From: Flavobacterium sp. IB48
Lineage (GTDB): Bacteria; Bacteroidota; Bacteroidia; Flavobacteriales; Flavobacteriaceae
NCBI RefSeq assembly: GCF_016405855.1
Contig: NZ_JAEFCA010000005.1
Coordinates: 1 to 64,000 of the forward strand
Reading direction: 5' to 3'
DNA: 64,000 nt
Shown here one piece after another: positions 26,876-36,361 of this stretch. Both the position numbers and the translations under genes were made by a program. Position 1 is the first letter of the stretch, and the number at the start of each line of letters is the position of its first letter. The notes under the pieces are model-generated. The model did not search any database. It was not told the DNA's origin and worked only from the letters and a program-made list of their open reading frames with translations.

Positions 26876-27577
26876 TTGTAGGGATAAAAACTCATAAAAA
26901 AGCAAAGCTTATTCTTTTAATATCTGTTTTGGGGGATATCGTCTATTAAAATTACAAACTGCTTTTAAATAAGTTTTTCTTAATAGAATGAGAAAAGGTT
27001 TCTCCGATAAATCTTAATTGGAATGTTGGTCATGTTTAAGTTTTTTTTGGTTAAGATAATTTAGTTAAGTTTTTTTACTGACTCACTTTGAACAAAAATT
27101 AAAAAGTCTTATTCAAACGTTATAGCTTATCAGCTCACATTGCAAATTAAGGATACAGGGAGTTTTTAAGACGGGGAAAAATTCATTTATAAAAGGGGAC
27201 AATTTCGTAAAAGCTCATCTAGAACATAGAATAAAAACATATTTTCTAATTTTTAGCGCCAAAAAAAACGATTAAAAAAATAATTAGCCTTATAAACTCA
27301 TTTTCAATAATCGTATAAATTGTAATTTTTTAAACCACTATTCTTAAAACAATACCGCCTATTTTAATCTATAAAATAGAAGAAAAAGGCAAAAAAAGCG
27401 ATTGGTACATTTCAATTAAAAAACAAATGTTACTTCTACACATTATACAATAAATTATTACTTTCGCAAAGCATACAGATTTAACATTTATTGAAACAAA
27501 AAAACAATTCAGCTTTCAGGTCACAACGTTCTATTTTTCATATATAAAAGAGCCATCAGCTTTTTAAACCACAATCT
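26876..27577. other. Divergent intergenic region of the galactan locus
   Basis: About 700 bp between SusC (-) and the hybrid sensor (+). It should hold the operator of the hybrid regulator and the promoters of both units. I could not identify the operator or a clean promoter for the sensor gene. No other gene is seen. Confidence 0.5.
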
Positions 27578-30500
27578 ATGAATAAGCTAAAGTCTTTTCT
27601 AGTTATTAGTCTTCTTTCTCTAATTTCATTTGGACAGAATTACCCAATAAAGCATCTTGATATTTCATCAGGGCTTTCTAATAATTCAGTTGCAACAATA
27701 TATCAAGATCAAAATGGATATATGTGGTTTGGAACTTTTGACGGACTAAACAGATATGATGGAAATGATTTTAAAATTTACCGTCATGTTCATACTGATC
27801 CAAATTCTATTCAAGGAAATGCAATTAGCTGTATTGAAGGTGACTATGAAAATAATTTATGGATAGGAACAACTGCTGGCCCTGTTGTTTTTAATGCCGA
27901 ACGATCTTCTTTTAGTCCGTTGAAATATTATGATACAAACAAAAAGATCAAGCCTTTAAAAATTACTGCTTACGAAATAATTGCCGTACATTCTTTACAT
28001 ATTATTCTTGTTGCCACAAAAGAAGGAATTGTTGTTTATAAAGAAGGCGAACAAATTGGAACTGCAATACCATTTAATGGTAAATTAGATTACATTGCAA
28101 GATCTATTTCTTATAATGCAAAAAAACAAATCTTCTATGTTTTTATAACAGGAACTGGTCTTTGCCAATACGATATCAAATCAAAAAAAATAACAGTCTT
28201 AAACGATACCATTACTGGCGCAAATTGTATCAAACTAACAAATGAAGGACTCTGGATTGGATCTGACGAAGGAGCTTATCTATATAATCACAGTCTAAAT
28301 ACCTATTCTAAAAATTACTTCGAAGAAAAAACAGTTGTCCGTGATTTTTTTCAGCAAGAAAACAGGCTTTGGATTGCCACTGATGGTGCAGGTCTTTTTA
28401 CACTTTCAAAAAATCAAACCACTCCTGTTTTATATCGTGCTAGCGGTCCTGTTTCATTGCTTAACAGTAAATCGCTTTATGATATATTCCAGAGCAAAAC
28501 TGGAGAAATGTGGTTTGGAACTCTTCGCGGAGGCGTAAGTATGATGGGAAAAAAACCGCTTTATTTTAATCATTTTAAAAGCAAAAATCCGCTAACCCAT
28601 AAAGAAGACGAAGATCCTGCTGCAAATTTTATGCTTTCTTTCTGCGAAGATGAAAAGAAAAATATCTGGATAGGCACAGATGGCGCTGGAATGCGATACT
28701 GGAACAGAAAACAAAACACCTATGATGTTTACTCGACAACATCATCTGCTGGACGAAAAATTCAGAGCAATTTTGTTACAAGCATCGTCAAGGATTTTGA
28801 TAATGCCATTTGGGTTGCCATGTGGAAAGGCGGAGTCTGTCGTATCGATCCCAAATCAAAAGCCATTCAAAATTTTTCAATTTATAATCAGTACACTAAA
28901 AAAGCGGAGCAAGAATCATGGCTGCTTTTTTTAGATTCAAGAAATACGTTATGGCTTGCTATAACCAATTCAGGCGCATTATATCAATTTGACCGAAAAC
29001 AAAAAAAATTCATTTGCTACAGTAATACATTACGCGATGTTACTTGCTTATACGAAACCAAAGACGGAAAAATCTGGGGAGGAACATTCAACTCTTTTTT
29101 TGAGATCGATCCAAGAACCAAAAAAGTAAAAAATTACCATTCTGATTATACCGTTAGATGCATAACCGAAGATCAAAACAAAAATCTTTGGGTTGGTACT
29201 GTAGAAGGCGGTCTGCTTTTGTTTAATAGAAAAACAGGAACTTATAAAAAGTATACTACTCAAAACGGCCTTTCGAGCAATACAATACTTCGTCTCTTAG
29301 AAGATAAAGATGGTAATTTATGGATGAGCACCTATCACGGAATCTCTAGATATAACCCAAAAAACAATACTTTTAGAAATTTTGGTGTAACAGATGGACT
29401 GCAGGGCAATCAGTTTAGCTGGAATGCCGGCACAAAACTTTCTACAGGAGAATTTATTTTTGGAGGTCTAAACGGTTTCAACGTTTTTTATCCTGAAAGT
29501 ATAAAAGACAAAAAAAATACAGGTAAATTTTTATTGAATGATTTGTTTGTAAATAACCAATCTTTGCCTTTAAGCAGTCCTTATGTAACAGGGAAAAAAT
29601 TAGAAATGATAACTGCTGCTGAGCTTCCTTATGAAAAGTCGGCGCTAAGTTTTGATTTTGTTTATCTTGATTATGTTAATTCCGAAAAAATCAGTACCGC
29701 TTATTTTCTTGAAGGCTGGGATAAAAACTGGAATTATACCACAAAAGACAATAGAGCAAACTATTCCAGATTAACGGAAGGAACTTATTTCTTTAAAGTT
29801 AAAACAACAGATGTTTTTGGAAATTGGACTAATGAAGTGACATTGGCAACAATAAAAATTCTTCCACCTTGGTACAGAACGTGGTGGGCTTATACATTCT
29901 ATTTAATTTGTGCAATAGCAGCGATTTATGTTTATGTAAATTACCATAAAAATAAAGAAAGACTTCGCTATGAAATAAAACTTGCCCGAATGGAACATAA
30001 AAAAGATAAGGAACATGCTGAAAAGCAGTTTTCTATGTTCACTTATATGGCTCATGAATTGCGTACTCCATTATCTTTAATTATAAATCCGCTTAAAAGC
30101 GCAATTGAAAGAAAAAAACAGTCTGAAGATGATCTAGATCTAAATCTCGCTTATAAAAATGCTAAACGATTATTAAGTCTTACAGATCAATTATTACTAT
30201 TCAGAAAAGCAGAGACTGATCTTGATGAACTTAAAATTTCGAGAATTAATCTGAATGCACTTTGCCGTGAAATCTACGAAAGCTTTACACAAATGGCGGC
30301 GGCAAAAAGCTTAAATTATAATTTTATCGAAGAAAAAGCACCTACCGAAATATATGGCGATTACGAAAAAATAGAAATTACTCTTTTTAATCTAATCTCG
30401 AACGCTTTTAAATTTACTCCTAATAAAGGATCGATAACTATTGAAATAACAGAAAACGTTAATGACGTTTCCATAATTATATCAGATACAGGAAGCGGTA

Positions 30501-31639
30501 TTAATGAAAATGATATTGATACTATTTTTGAAAAATTCAAACAAATACAGTCTAAAAGCAGCAATGGTTTTGGAATAGGGCTTTATGTTGCAAAATATTT
30601 TGTAAATAAGCATCATGGACAATTAACTTGTAAAAGTAAAGTTGGAGAAGGCACTTCTTTTATCATTACTCTTCCTAAAGGAAATAGCCATTTTGCAGAA
30701 ATGAACATAAACGAAAATTATCCGCATATGTCACCTCTTGTAGGAGAACTTCTAGAAGGATTACCAGCTCAAAATACGTATGATAAAGAAAACAAACCGC
30801 TACAGCCAGAAAATATTCAAGAAGAACTAATTAGTACAAAAAAAGTACTTCTAATCGTTGAAGATAATCCTGAAATGAATCACTATCTTGTGCAGCTTTT
30901 TTCTAAAAATTATATAGTTTATTCTGCTTTTAATGGTCTTGAAGGATTAAAACTTGTAGAAAAACATATGCCAGATATTGTACTAAGCGATATTTCTATG
31001 GAAGGCATGAATGGTTTAGATTTATGCAAAAAAATCAAGCAAAATGACGATTTGAGCCATATTACCGTAATACTTCTTACCGCTACAACCAGTAACGACA
31101 TTCATTTGCAAAGTATTACAGAAGGTGCAGATGATTATGTTACCAAACCTTTTGATAGCGATATTCTTCTGGCAAGAGTTGATTCTGTTCTTCGAAACAG
31201 AGGTCAGCTTCGCAAGTATTTTCTTGACAGCATAACGCTTCGCGAAAACATAAATAAAGTTCCGCTTGAGTACAAAGAATTCCTTGATAAATGTATCGAA
31301 ATCGTCGAAGCCAATCTTGAAAATAGTGAGTTTAATCTAAAGAGTTTTTCTGCTGCAATGGGTATGAGCCATTCAAGCCTTTACAAAAAGATTAAAGCCA
31401 TTTCTGGACAAACCGTAAATGTTTTTATCAGATCGATAAGAATTCGCAGAGCTGCAGTAATTATGCTTACCGAAAATATAAATATCGCTCAGGTTGGACC
31501 TCAAGTTGGCATAGAAGATCAGCGCTATTTCCGTCAGCAGTTTGTAAAGCTGTTTGGAATGAAACCTTCAGAATACATTAAAAAATATAGAAATTCTTTT
31601 AATAAAGAATTGAATGTCATTCAAAAAGGAGACGCATAA
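27578..31639 (+). CDS. Hybrid two-component system regulator of the galactan locus
   Basis: The 1353-residue protein combines sensor and transcription factor. It has a signal peptide (1-19) and a periplasmic double seven-bladed propeller (about 20-680, with repeats like GYMWFGTFDGLNRYDG). A Y_Y_Y domain follows (about 690-765), then one membrane segment (about 769-788). The histidine kinase has His826 in MAHELRTP and an ATPase domain (NLISNAFKFTP, DTGSGI). The receiver domain carries Asp1138, and an AraC-type HTH forms the C-terminus. Such proteins bind an oligosaccharide in the periplasm and activate the adjacent polysaccharide operon. Position makes galacto-oligosaccharides the likely signal. 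Confidence 0.95.
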   Translation: MNKLKSFLVISLLSLISFGQNYPIKHLDISSGLSNNSVATIYQDQNGYMWFGTFDGLNRYDGNDFKIYRHVHTDPNSIQGNAISCIEGDYENNLWIGTTAGPVVFNAERSSFSPLKYYDTNKKIKPLKITAYEIIAVHSLHIILVATKEGIVVYKEGEQIGTAIPFNGKLDYIARSISYNAKKQIFYVFITGTGLCQYDIKSKKITVLNDTITGANCIKLTNEGLWIGSDEGAYLYNHSLNTYSKNYFEEKTVVRDFFQQENRLWIATDGAGLFTLSKNQTTPVLYRASGPVSLLNSKSLYDIFQSKTGEMWFGTLRGGVSMMGKKPLYFNHFKSKNPLTHKEDEDPAANFMLSFCEDEKKNIWIGTDGAGMRYWNRKQNTYDVYSTTSSAGRKIQSNFVTSIVKDFDNAIWVAMWKGGVCRIDPKSKAIQNFSIYNQYTKKAEQESWLLFLDSRNTLWLAITNSGALYQFDRKQKKFICYSNTLRDVTCLYETKDGKIWGGTFNSFFEIDPRTKKVKNYHSDYTVRCITEDQNKNLWVGTVEGGLLLFNRKTGTYKKYTTQNGLSSNTILRLLEDKDGNLWMSTYHGISRYNPKNNTFRNFGVTDGLQGNQFSWNAGTKLSTGEFIFGGLNGFNVFYPESIKDKKNTGKFLLNDLFVNNQSLPLSSPYVTGKKLEMITAAELPYEKSALSFDFVYLDYVNSEKISTAYFLEGWDKNWNYTTKDNRANYSRLTEGTYFFKVKTTDVFGNWTNEVTLATIKILPPWYRTWWAYTFYLICAIAAIYVYVNYHKNKERLRYEIKLARMEHKKDKEHAEKQFSMFTYMAHELRTPLSLIINPLKSAIERKKQSEDDLDLNLAYKNAKRLLSLTDQLLLFRKAETDLDELKISRINLNALCREIYESFTQMAAAKSLNYNFIEEKAPTEIYGDYEKIEITLFNLISNAFKFTPNKGSITIEITENVNDVSIIISDTGSGINENDIDTIFEKFKQIQSKSSNGFGIGLYVAKYFVNKHHGQLTCKSKVGEGTSFIITLPKGNSHFAEMNINENYPHMSPLVGELLEGLPAQNTYDKENKPLQPENIQEELISTKKVLLIVEDNPEMNHYLVQLFSKNYIVYSAFNGLEGLKLVEKHMPDIVLSDISMEGMNGLDLCKKIKQNDDLSHITVILLTATTSNDIHLQSITEGADDYVTKPFDSDILLARVDSVLRNRGQLRKYFLDSITLRENINKVPLEYKEFLDKCIEIVEANLENSEFNLKSFSAAMGMSHSSLYKKIKAISGQTVNVFIRSIRIRRAAVIMLTENINIAQVGPQVGIEDQRYFRQQFVKLFGMKPSEYIKKYRNSFNKELNVIQKGDA

Positions 31640-31647
31640 TTCCTAAT

Positions 31648-32163
31648 TTATTCCTTCGCAAAACGAATAATTAAATTTGAAACTTCATGAACAGAACGCG
31701 CAGGTCTATTTTCATCAGGTACAACCAAACGAAATGGTCCTATCCCATCTTCTAGTGGTTTTCCGTCTTTTTTATCTGCTAGAATAATTACTCTGTTTGT
31801 AAAAGCTGGATCTAATTCTGCTAACGAAAAAATAACTTCGTAGCCGTCACTTGCTCGTACTAGCATATATTTCGTCAAGTTTTCTCCTTTGAGTTCTTTT
31901 CCAAGTGTTACTCCAGCTTCTTTTAACAATTCAATGACAGGAACTCCCGAATAATGCTGTATTTTTCCATCGCGATCTTTCATGTTTTGTTCTACATGTG
32001 GCATTTTTCCGAAGTCAGAAATACTAATCGAAAGTGTTTTTAAAACTTCTCCTTCAATTTTTACGACAGGTTCTTTAGAAGAATTTTGTGCATACAAACT
32101 GTCTGAAATGTTAGCAAAAAATAGTGTTGCTAAAAAAATAATAGCTAAAAAACGTTCTCTCAT
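31648..32163 (-). CDS. Secreted sulfite-oxidase-fold protein without the cofactor Cys
   Basis: This 171-residue protein has a signal peptide (about 1-25, ending SLYAQ). A single domain resembling the molybdopterin-binding fold of the sulfite oxidase family follows (YSGVPVIELLKEAGV, VRASDGYEVIFSLAEL, GPFRLVVPDE). It contains no cysteine, so the thiolate that normally ligates molybdenum is absent. It may bind cofactor weakly, act as a scaffold, or have another role. It lies 17 bp after the cytochrome c peroxidase gene, with a molybdate transporter next to them. The family call is moderate. Confidence 0.65.
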   Translation of the reverse strand: MRERFLAIIFLATLFFANISDSLYAQNSSKEPVVKIEGEVLKTLSISISDFGKMPHVEQNMKDRDGKIQHYSGVPVIELLKEAGVTLGKELKGENLTKYMLVRASDGYEVIFSLAELDPAFTNRVIILADKKDGKPLEDGIGPFRLVVPDENRPARSVHEVSNLIIRFAKE

Positions 32164-32180
32164 TTTTAGTTGTTTTTAAT

Positions 32181-33287
32181 TTATTTAATTCTCTTTAAAT
32201 GCGGATTAGAAAATTTTGGATCATTAATAAAAGTAGAATCTGTCAGCATTTCGAGAAAAGCGATAACATCTGATTTTTCATTTGCCGTTAGTCCCAGATT
32301 TTTTCCATTCAAATTGTTAGAACTACCTTTCAAAGATATGCTTAACGATTTACTTGGCTTAATATGTTCATTATAATGATCTAATACTTCCTCAAGGCTT
32401 TTAAACCTGCCATCATGCATATAAGGTGCAGTAAGTGCAATATTGCGGAGCGTTGCCACCCTAAATCTTCCTCTATCATTTGCCATTCCTGTCTGCTCCT
32501 CACGTCCTATGTCTTTTGGCTCTTCATCAAGGCCGTTGTTATGAAACAATTCCATGTACATTTTGGGTGTTCCGTGACATTGCGCACAATTGGCTCCTCG
32601 ACTATTTTTTTCTGGCTGTGGCGAATTCATAAAGAGTTCCATGCCATTTAATTCTTGTTTAGTAGGTTTATATTCACCTCTAAGATATTTATCATAATTT
32701 GAATTCGCAGATATTAAAGTGCGTTCAAATTGTGCAATTGCCTTGGTTATTTTATCTGATGTAATTTCTGCTGTGCCAAACGCATCTCTAAAAAGTGGCG
32801 GATATTCTTTTGTTTTCTGAAGCTCCTTAGCTGCTTTATCCAAATAAGCACCCATTTCGTGCGGATCATTAAGCGGAAATTTGGCTTGTTCCTCCAGACC
32901 TTTCGCTCTTCCGTCCCAGAAAAAATTTCGAACCCAAAGCAAATTGGCTAATGACATTGAACTACGCTTAGTTGGCACATTATTCACGCCTAGACTAAAA
33001 GCTTTTCCGTCTGTAAAAGCAAGTTTCTGCTGATGGCAGCTTGCACAGGAAATTGTTTTATTTGAAGATAATTTCGTTTCATAAAACAACATTCTGCCTA
33101 GAAAAACACCTTGTTTTGTGGTCAAATTATCTTCTGGAATACTAATTCTGTTTCCAAAATAATCTGGATATTCCAACTTGTAAGGATCTGTATATGGAGG
33201 TTCTATATCGGTAACAGCCATAAACAATACAGCTGTTGCCAACACAAAAAATAATGTAATTTTTTTATGATGCGATTTAATTTGCAT
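32181..33287 (-). CDS. Di-haem cytochrome c peroxidase family protein
   Basis: The 368-residue product has an N-terminal signal or anchor segment (about 9-24). It carries two haem-binding motifs, CASCH in the N-terminal domain and CAQCH in the C-terminal domain, plus the family wording NVPTKRSSMSLANLLW and FRVATLRNIALTAPYMHDG. These are the marks of bacterial di-haem peroxidases/MauG-like proteins that reduce hydrogen peroxide or oxidise protein partners in the periplasm. It leads a two-gene unit with the sulfite-oxidase-fold protein. Two palindromes lie in its upstream region. Confidence 0.9.
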   Translation of the reverse strand: MQIKSHHKKITLFFVLATAVLFMAVTDIEPPYTDPYKLEYPDYFGNRISIPEDNLTTKQGVFLGRMLFYETKLSSNKTISCASCHQQKLAFTDGKAFSLGVNNVPTKRSSMSLANLLWVRNFFWDGRAKGLEEQAKFPLNDPHEMGAYLDKAAKELQKTKEYPPLFRDAFGTAEITSDKITKAIAQFERTLISANSNYDKYLRGEYKPTKQELNGMELFMNSPQPEKNSRGANCAQCHGTPKMYMELFHNNGLDEEPKDIGREEQTGMANDRGRFRVATLRNIALTAPYMHDGRFKSLEEVLDHYNEHIKPSKSLSISLKGSSNNLNGKNLGLTANEKSDVIAFLEMLTDSTFINDPKFSNPHLKRIK

Positions 33288-33369
33288 TATCTTTTTTTAA
33301 AAGAACCCATTTAGTAATTCACAATATCCTCATTATGTTTTTAAATGAATACTGCTGATTAGAAAAACC

Positions 33370-33416
33370 CTAAGTACTTAGTTTTTTCATATTGCTAAAA
33401 TAAGTATTAATACTTA
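33370..33416. promoter_or_regulatory. Pair of palindromes upstream of the peroxidase gene
   Basis: CTAAGTACTTAG (33370-33381) and TAAGTATTAATACTTA (33401-33416) are both perfect palindromes sharing the TAAGTA/TACTTA half. Their centres are 33 bp apart, close to three helical turns. They lie 83-129 bp upstream of the peroxidase start and look like paired operators for a dimeric regulator. Confidence 0.5.
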
Positions 33417-33443
33417 AAAAAGATGTTTTTAATCGATCTTTTT
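33416..33443 (-). terminator. Weak terminator of the molybdate operon
   Basis: On the minus strand AAAAAGAT and ATCTTTTT form an 8 bp AT-rich stem ending in a T-run directly after modC. The stem is weak, so the call is tentative. Confidence 0.4.
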
Positions 33444-33447
33444 AAGA

Positions 33448-34323
33448 TCACTTCAAAATCTGAATTACAGGATTGAATGCTTTAGAAGCGATCAGTACCT
33501 TTTGCCCAATCTTATATTCCCTTCCCTCTTCTTCTGTAGCAACAACTTTTACAATAGTGTTACCGGAAGAAACCTGAACTATATAAATAATATCACTTTT
33601 AGTAATGCTGATAATTTCTCCCGTTAATTGAAATTTACTGCTAATTTTCTGTTCAGAAAATACATTTTCTGGAGTTCCTTCTTTTACGATTTTACCTTTA
33701 TCAACAACAATTACTTTGTCTGAAAGTTTAAAAATCTCAGAAATAGAATGACTGACCATCAGAGTAGTCAATTTATATTTTTGATGAATTTTTAAAATAT
33801 AATCTTGAAGTTTAAATCGCATTTCATCGTCTAATGCAGATAAAGGTTCGTCTAATAAAAGAATCTCAGGCATACGTACAATTGCTCTTGCCAGTGCTGC
33901 ACGTTGTTTTTGTCCTCCCGATAAATTCTGCGGTTTACTATTCTGGAGTGATTGCAATTCCATAAGTTCTATCAACTCTGGAATAATTTCTTTGGAATCA
34001 TTTTTAGATAAAGCAAACTCAAGATTCTCTTTTACAGTTAAATTTGGAAACAAAGCAAAATCTTGAAATACAAAGCCAATAGAACGATTTTGAACAGGGA
34101 AATGGATTTTTTTTATAGAATCATCCCAAACTGATTCCCCTACTTTTATAACTGCTTTCTCTGCTCGAGTAAGTCCTGCCAAAATTCTCAAAATGGTTGT
34201 CTTACCGGCTCCCGAATTTCCGTAAACAGAAACAAACTCTCCTTTTTTTATCGTCAGAGAGATATCTAATGGCAATTCGCCATCTGCTGTCTGTAGCATT
34301 TTATAAGCATCTAACTGTATCAT
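33448..34323 (-). CDS. modC: Molybdate ABC transporter ATP-binding protein
   Basis: The 291-residue ATPase has Walker A GNSGAGKTT (about 35-43), the Q-loop FQDFALFPNLTV, the signature LSGGQKQRAALARA and Walker B LLLDEPLSALDD. A C-terminal TOBE/Mop-like domain (about 230-290) is typical of ModC. It energises molybdate uptake through ModB. Its start overlaps the modB stop by one base. The specificity comes from the neighbours ModA, ModB and the Mop protein. Confidence 0.9.
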   Translation of the reverse strand: MIQLDAYKMLQTADGELPLDISLTIKKGEFVSVYGNSGAGKTTILRILAGLTRAEKAVIKVGESVWDDSIKKIHFPVQNRSIGFVFQDFALFPNLTVKENLEFALSKNDSKEIIPELIELMELQSLQNSKPQNLSGGQKQRAALARAIVRMPEILLLDEPLSALDDEMRFKLQDYILKIHQKYKLTTLMVSHSISEIFKLSDKVIVVDKGKIVKEGTPENVFSEQKISSKFQLTGEIISITKSDIIYIVQVSSGNTIVKVVATEEEGREYKIGQKVLIASKAFNPVIQILK

Positions 34324-34997
34324 TAATAAAGAGTTGTTTTTCTAGATTTATTATTGATTAAATGAACTGCTAACAAAATTGAAAAAGAAAACGCAAACAA
34401 TATTCCAGCATATATATTGGCATTATGATAATTCATGGATTCTACTTCTTCATAAATCGCTATAGAAACTACTTTTGTTTCTTCTGGAATACTCCCGCCA
34501 ACCATTAAAACAACTCCAAATTCTCCCAAAGTATGGGCAAATGTCATTATAATTCCAGTAAACAATGAAGCGCTAATATTTGGAAGTAAAATTTTGGTAA
34601 TCGTAGTAAATCTTGATTTTCCTAAAGTAAAAGAAGCCTCTTGCAAAGTTGGAGAAAGATTTTTTAATCCTGATAAAATCGGGTTCACCATAAAAGGCAA
34701 ACTGTATAAGACTGAAGCCAGAATTAATCCTTCGAAAGTAAAAACCAATCTCACATCAAAATAATCTGAGAGAAACTTGCCAAAAGCGTTTTCTGGACTA
34801 AAAGCTATTAAAAGATAAAAACCTAAAACAGATGGCGGTAAAACCAACGGCAAACTAATTAGTGCCTCAATAATGGCTTTTAATCGAAATCGACTGTAGC
34901 ACAACCAATAACATAGCGGAATTGAGACTATAAAAAGAATCAATGTGGTAATCAAAGCCAATTTTGCAGTAAGCCATAAAGGGTCTAGATTAATCAT
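34323..34997 (-). CDS. modB: Molybdate ABC transporter permease
   Basis: The 224-residue membrane protein has five to six hydrophobic segments. The ABC-permease coupling motif EFGVVLMVGGSIPEETKVVS is characteristic of ModB, as is LPLVLPPSVLGFYLL near residue 50. It forms the channel for molybdate or tungstate across the inner membrane. It overlaps the Mop gene by 8 bp and modC by one base, which suggests translational coupling. Confidence 0.93.
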   Translation of the reverse strand: MINLDPLWLTAKLALITTLILFIVSIPLCYWLCYSRFRLKAIIEALISLPLVLPPSVLGFYLLIAFSPENAFGKFLSDYFDVRLVFTFEGLILASVLYSLPFMVNPILSGLKNLSPTLQEASFTLGKSRFTTITKILLPNISASLFTGIIMTFAHTLGEFGVVLMVGGSIPEETKVVSIAIYEEVESMNYHNANIYAGILFAFSFSILLAVHLINNKSRKTTLY

Positions 34998-35385
34998 AGG
35001 CAGATAAGCTTACTTCGTTCGTTTTTATTAAAGCCAATATGTTTTGGTTTTCTTTTAGATCTAATTGTTCGCAGGCATTCGTAGTAATAATAGATTGTAT
35101 TTTATCTTCTCCAATCGATAACGTAATTTGACTCAGAATTACTCCTTTTTTTATAGATTCTATACGGCCGTATAGCTGATTCTGAACACTAATAGAAGGA
35201 TTTAAATCTTTAGATATTATTACTTCTGTTTCCTTAAAAATGATTTTAACTGTATTATTTTCTTTTAAATAATCCGGCACGTCTAGAATGATCGAAGTAA
35301 AGATATTTTCATTCGATTTCAGCTTAACTAATGAAATGCCTTCATGCGATTGAATTTTAGTTATAATTCCTTTTAGTACATTCAT
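34990..35385 (-). CDS. Stand-alone di-Mop (TOBE) molybdate-binding protein
   Basis: The 131-residue protein consists of two Mop/TOBE domains (about 1-62 and 68-130), each with the pattern of a short beta-barrel (KGIITKIQSHEGISLVKLKS and YGRIESIKKGVILSQITLSI). Such proteins bind molybdate oxyanions in the cytosol, as ModG does, for storage or homeostasis. It is inserted between modA and modB, overlapping modB by 8 bp and modA by 4 bp. It could alternatively be the binding half of a split regulator, but no DNA-binding part is present. Confidence 0.82.
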   Translation of the reverse strand: MNVLKGIITKIQSHEGISLVKLKSNENIFTSIILDVPDYLKENNTVKIIFKETEVIISKDLNPSISVQNQLYGRIESIKKGVILSQITLSIGEDKIQSIITTNACEQLDLKENQNILALIKTNEVSLSAYD

Positions 35386-36182
35386 TTTGCCTTTGTATCG
35401 TATCCGTAATATTTTAAAATAGCAATTGCTTTTTTTGAAGATATAAAATTATAAAACTTTACAGCATTCACATTGTCTTTTCCATGTTTCAATACTACGC
35501 ATCCTTGTTCTAACGAAGAATGGCTTTTTTCTGGAATAATATAATACTTTCCTCCTTCTTTTTGCATATTAGGAGTTAGCACAAGAGACAAGGCTGTAAT
35601 TCCAATATCAGCATTTCCGGTAGTTACAAACTGAGTGGCTTGTGTAATATTATCGCCAAAGACCAATTTGTTTTTTACTTTATCATATATTTTGTAGAAT
35701 TTTAAGCACTCCACCGCTTTTTCTCCATATGGCGCAGTTGACGGATTTCCGATAGCTATTTTTCTAATAGAAGCATCTAAAAGGCTATTCATTTTCGCTT
35801 TATTCGGATCCATTTTTTTGCTCCAAATAACCAATTTACCCACAGCATACATTTTTACTTTTGAGGCTGTCATTTTTTTATTTTCCAGTTTATTAGCATA
35901 ATCCATATCTGCTGAAAAGAATAAATCAAATGGCGCTCCACTAGAAATCTGCTCATAAAATTTTCCAGAAGCACCATAAGTAATCTGAGGATTTATATCT
36001 GGGTTTTGAATTTTAAAAACATTATTTATAGAATCTAAAGCGACTTTTAAATTCGCCGCCGCCACAATTGTAAATTTCTGTTGCGCCTGCATATTCCCGA
36101 AAGATAATACGGAAAACAGCAACAGATAAAACAAAAATCTCTTTCTGATTTTATACCGTAGTGACTTGTTTCTCTTTCTCAT
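35382..36182 (-). CDS. modA: Periplasmic molybdate-binding protein
   Basis: The 266-residue protein has a signal peptide (about 1-34, basic MRKRNK start, cleavage at NMQAQ). It has the ModA pattern FTIVAAANLKVALDSI, then SSGAPFDLFFSADMDYANKL, then TAPYGEKAVECLKF and NADIGITALSLV. It captures molybdate or tungstate for the ModBC transporter. I chose the ATG at 36182 because the upstream extension would put 40 hydrophobic residues before the signal peptide. It is the first gene of the mod operon. Confidence 0.92.
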   Translation of the reverse strand: MRKRNKSLRYKIRKRFLFYLLLFSVLSFGNMQAQQKFTIVAAANLKVALDSINNVFKIQNPDINPQITYGASGKFYEQISSGAPFDLFFSADMDYANKLENKKMTASKVKMYAVGKLVIWSKKMDPNKAKMNSLLDASIRKIAIGNPSTAPYGEKAVECLKFYKIYDKVKNKLVFGDNITQATQFVTTGNADIGITALSLVLTPNMQKEGGKYYIIPEKSHSSLEQGCVVLKHGKDNVNAVKFYNFISSKKAIAILKYYGYDTKAK

Positions 36183-36289
36183 AACAAACGAAATAAATAA
36201 TATTATAATTGTAAAAATAAGCATTCTCGCGTAGATTGAAAAAACTAATCTTTTAAAAGAAAAATAGCATGTAAATATATTCCATAAAT

Positions 36290-36322
36290 AAAAAAAGCCC
36301 AAGAAGTATATTCTCAGGCTTT
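36290..36322 (-). terminator. Terminator of the S37 peptidase gene
   Basis: On the minus strand AAAGCCTGAGAA and TTCTTGGGCTTT pair over 12 bp (two G-U wobbles) around a 5-base loop, followed by a T-run. It lies about 40 bp beyond the stop codon. Confidence 0.8.
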
Positions 36323-36361
36323 AATACTATAATAGACTTTAGTACGATACAATCTAGATTT

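Noticed and set aside
36183..36302. Longer start for ModA
   Set aside because: It would put about 40 hydrophobic residues before an already complete signal peptide.
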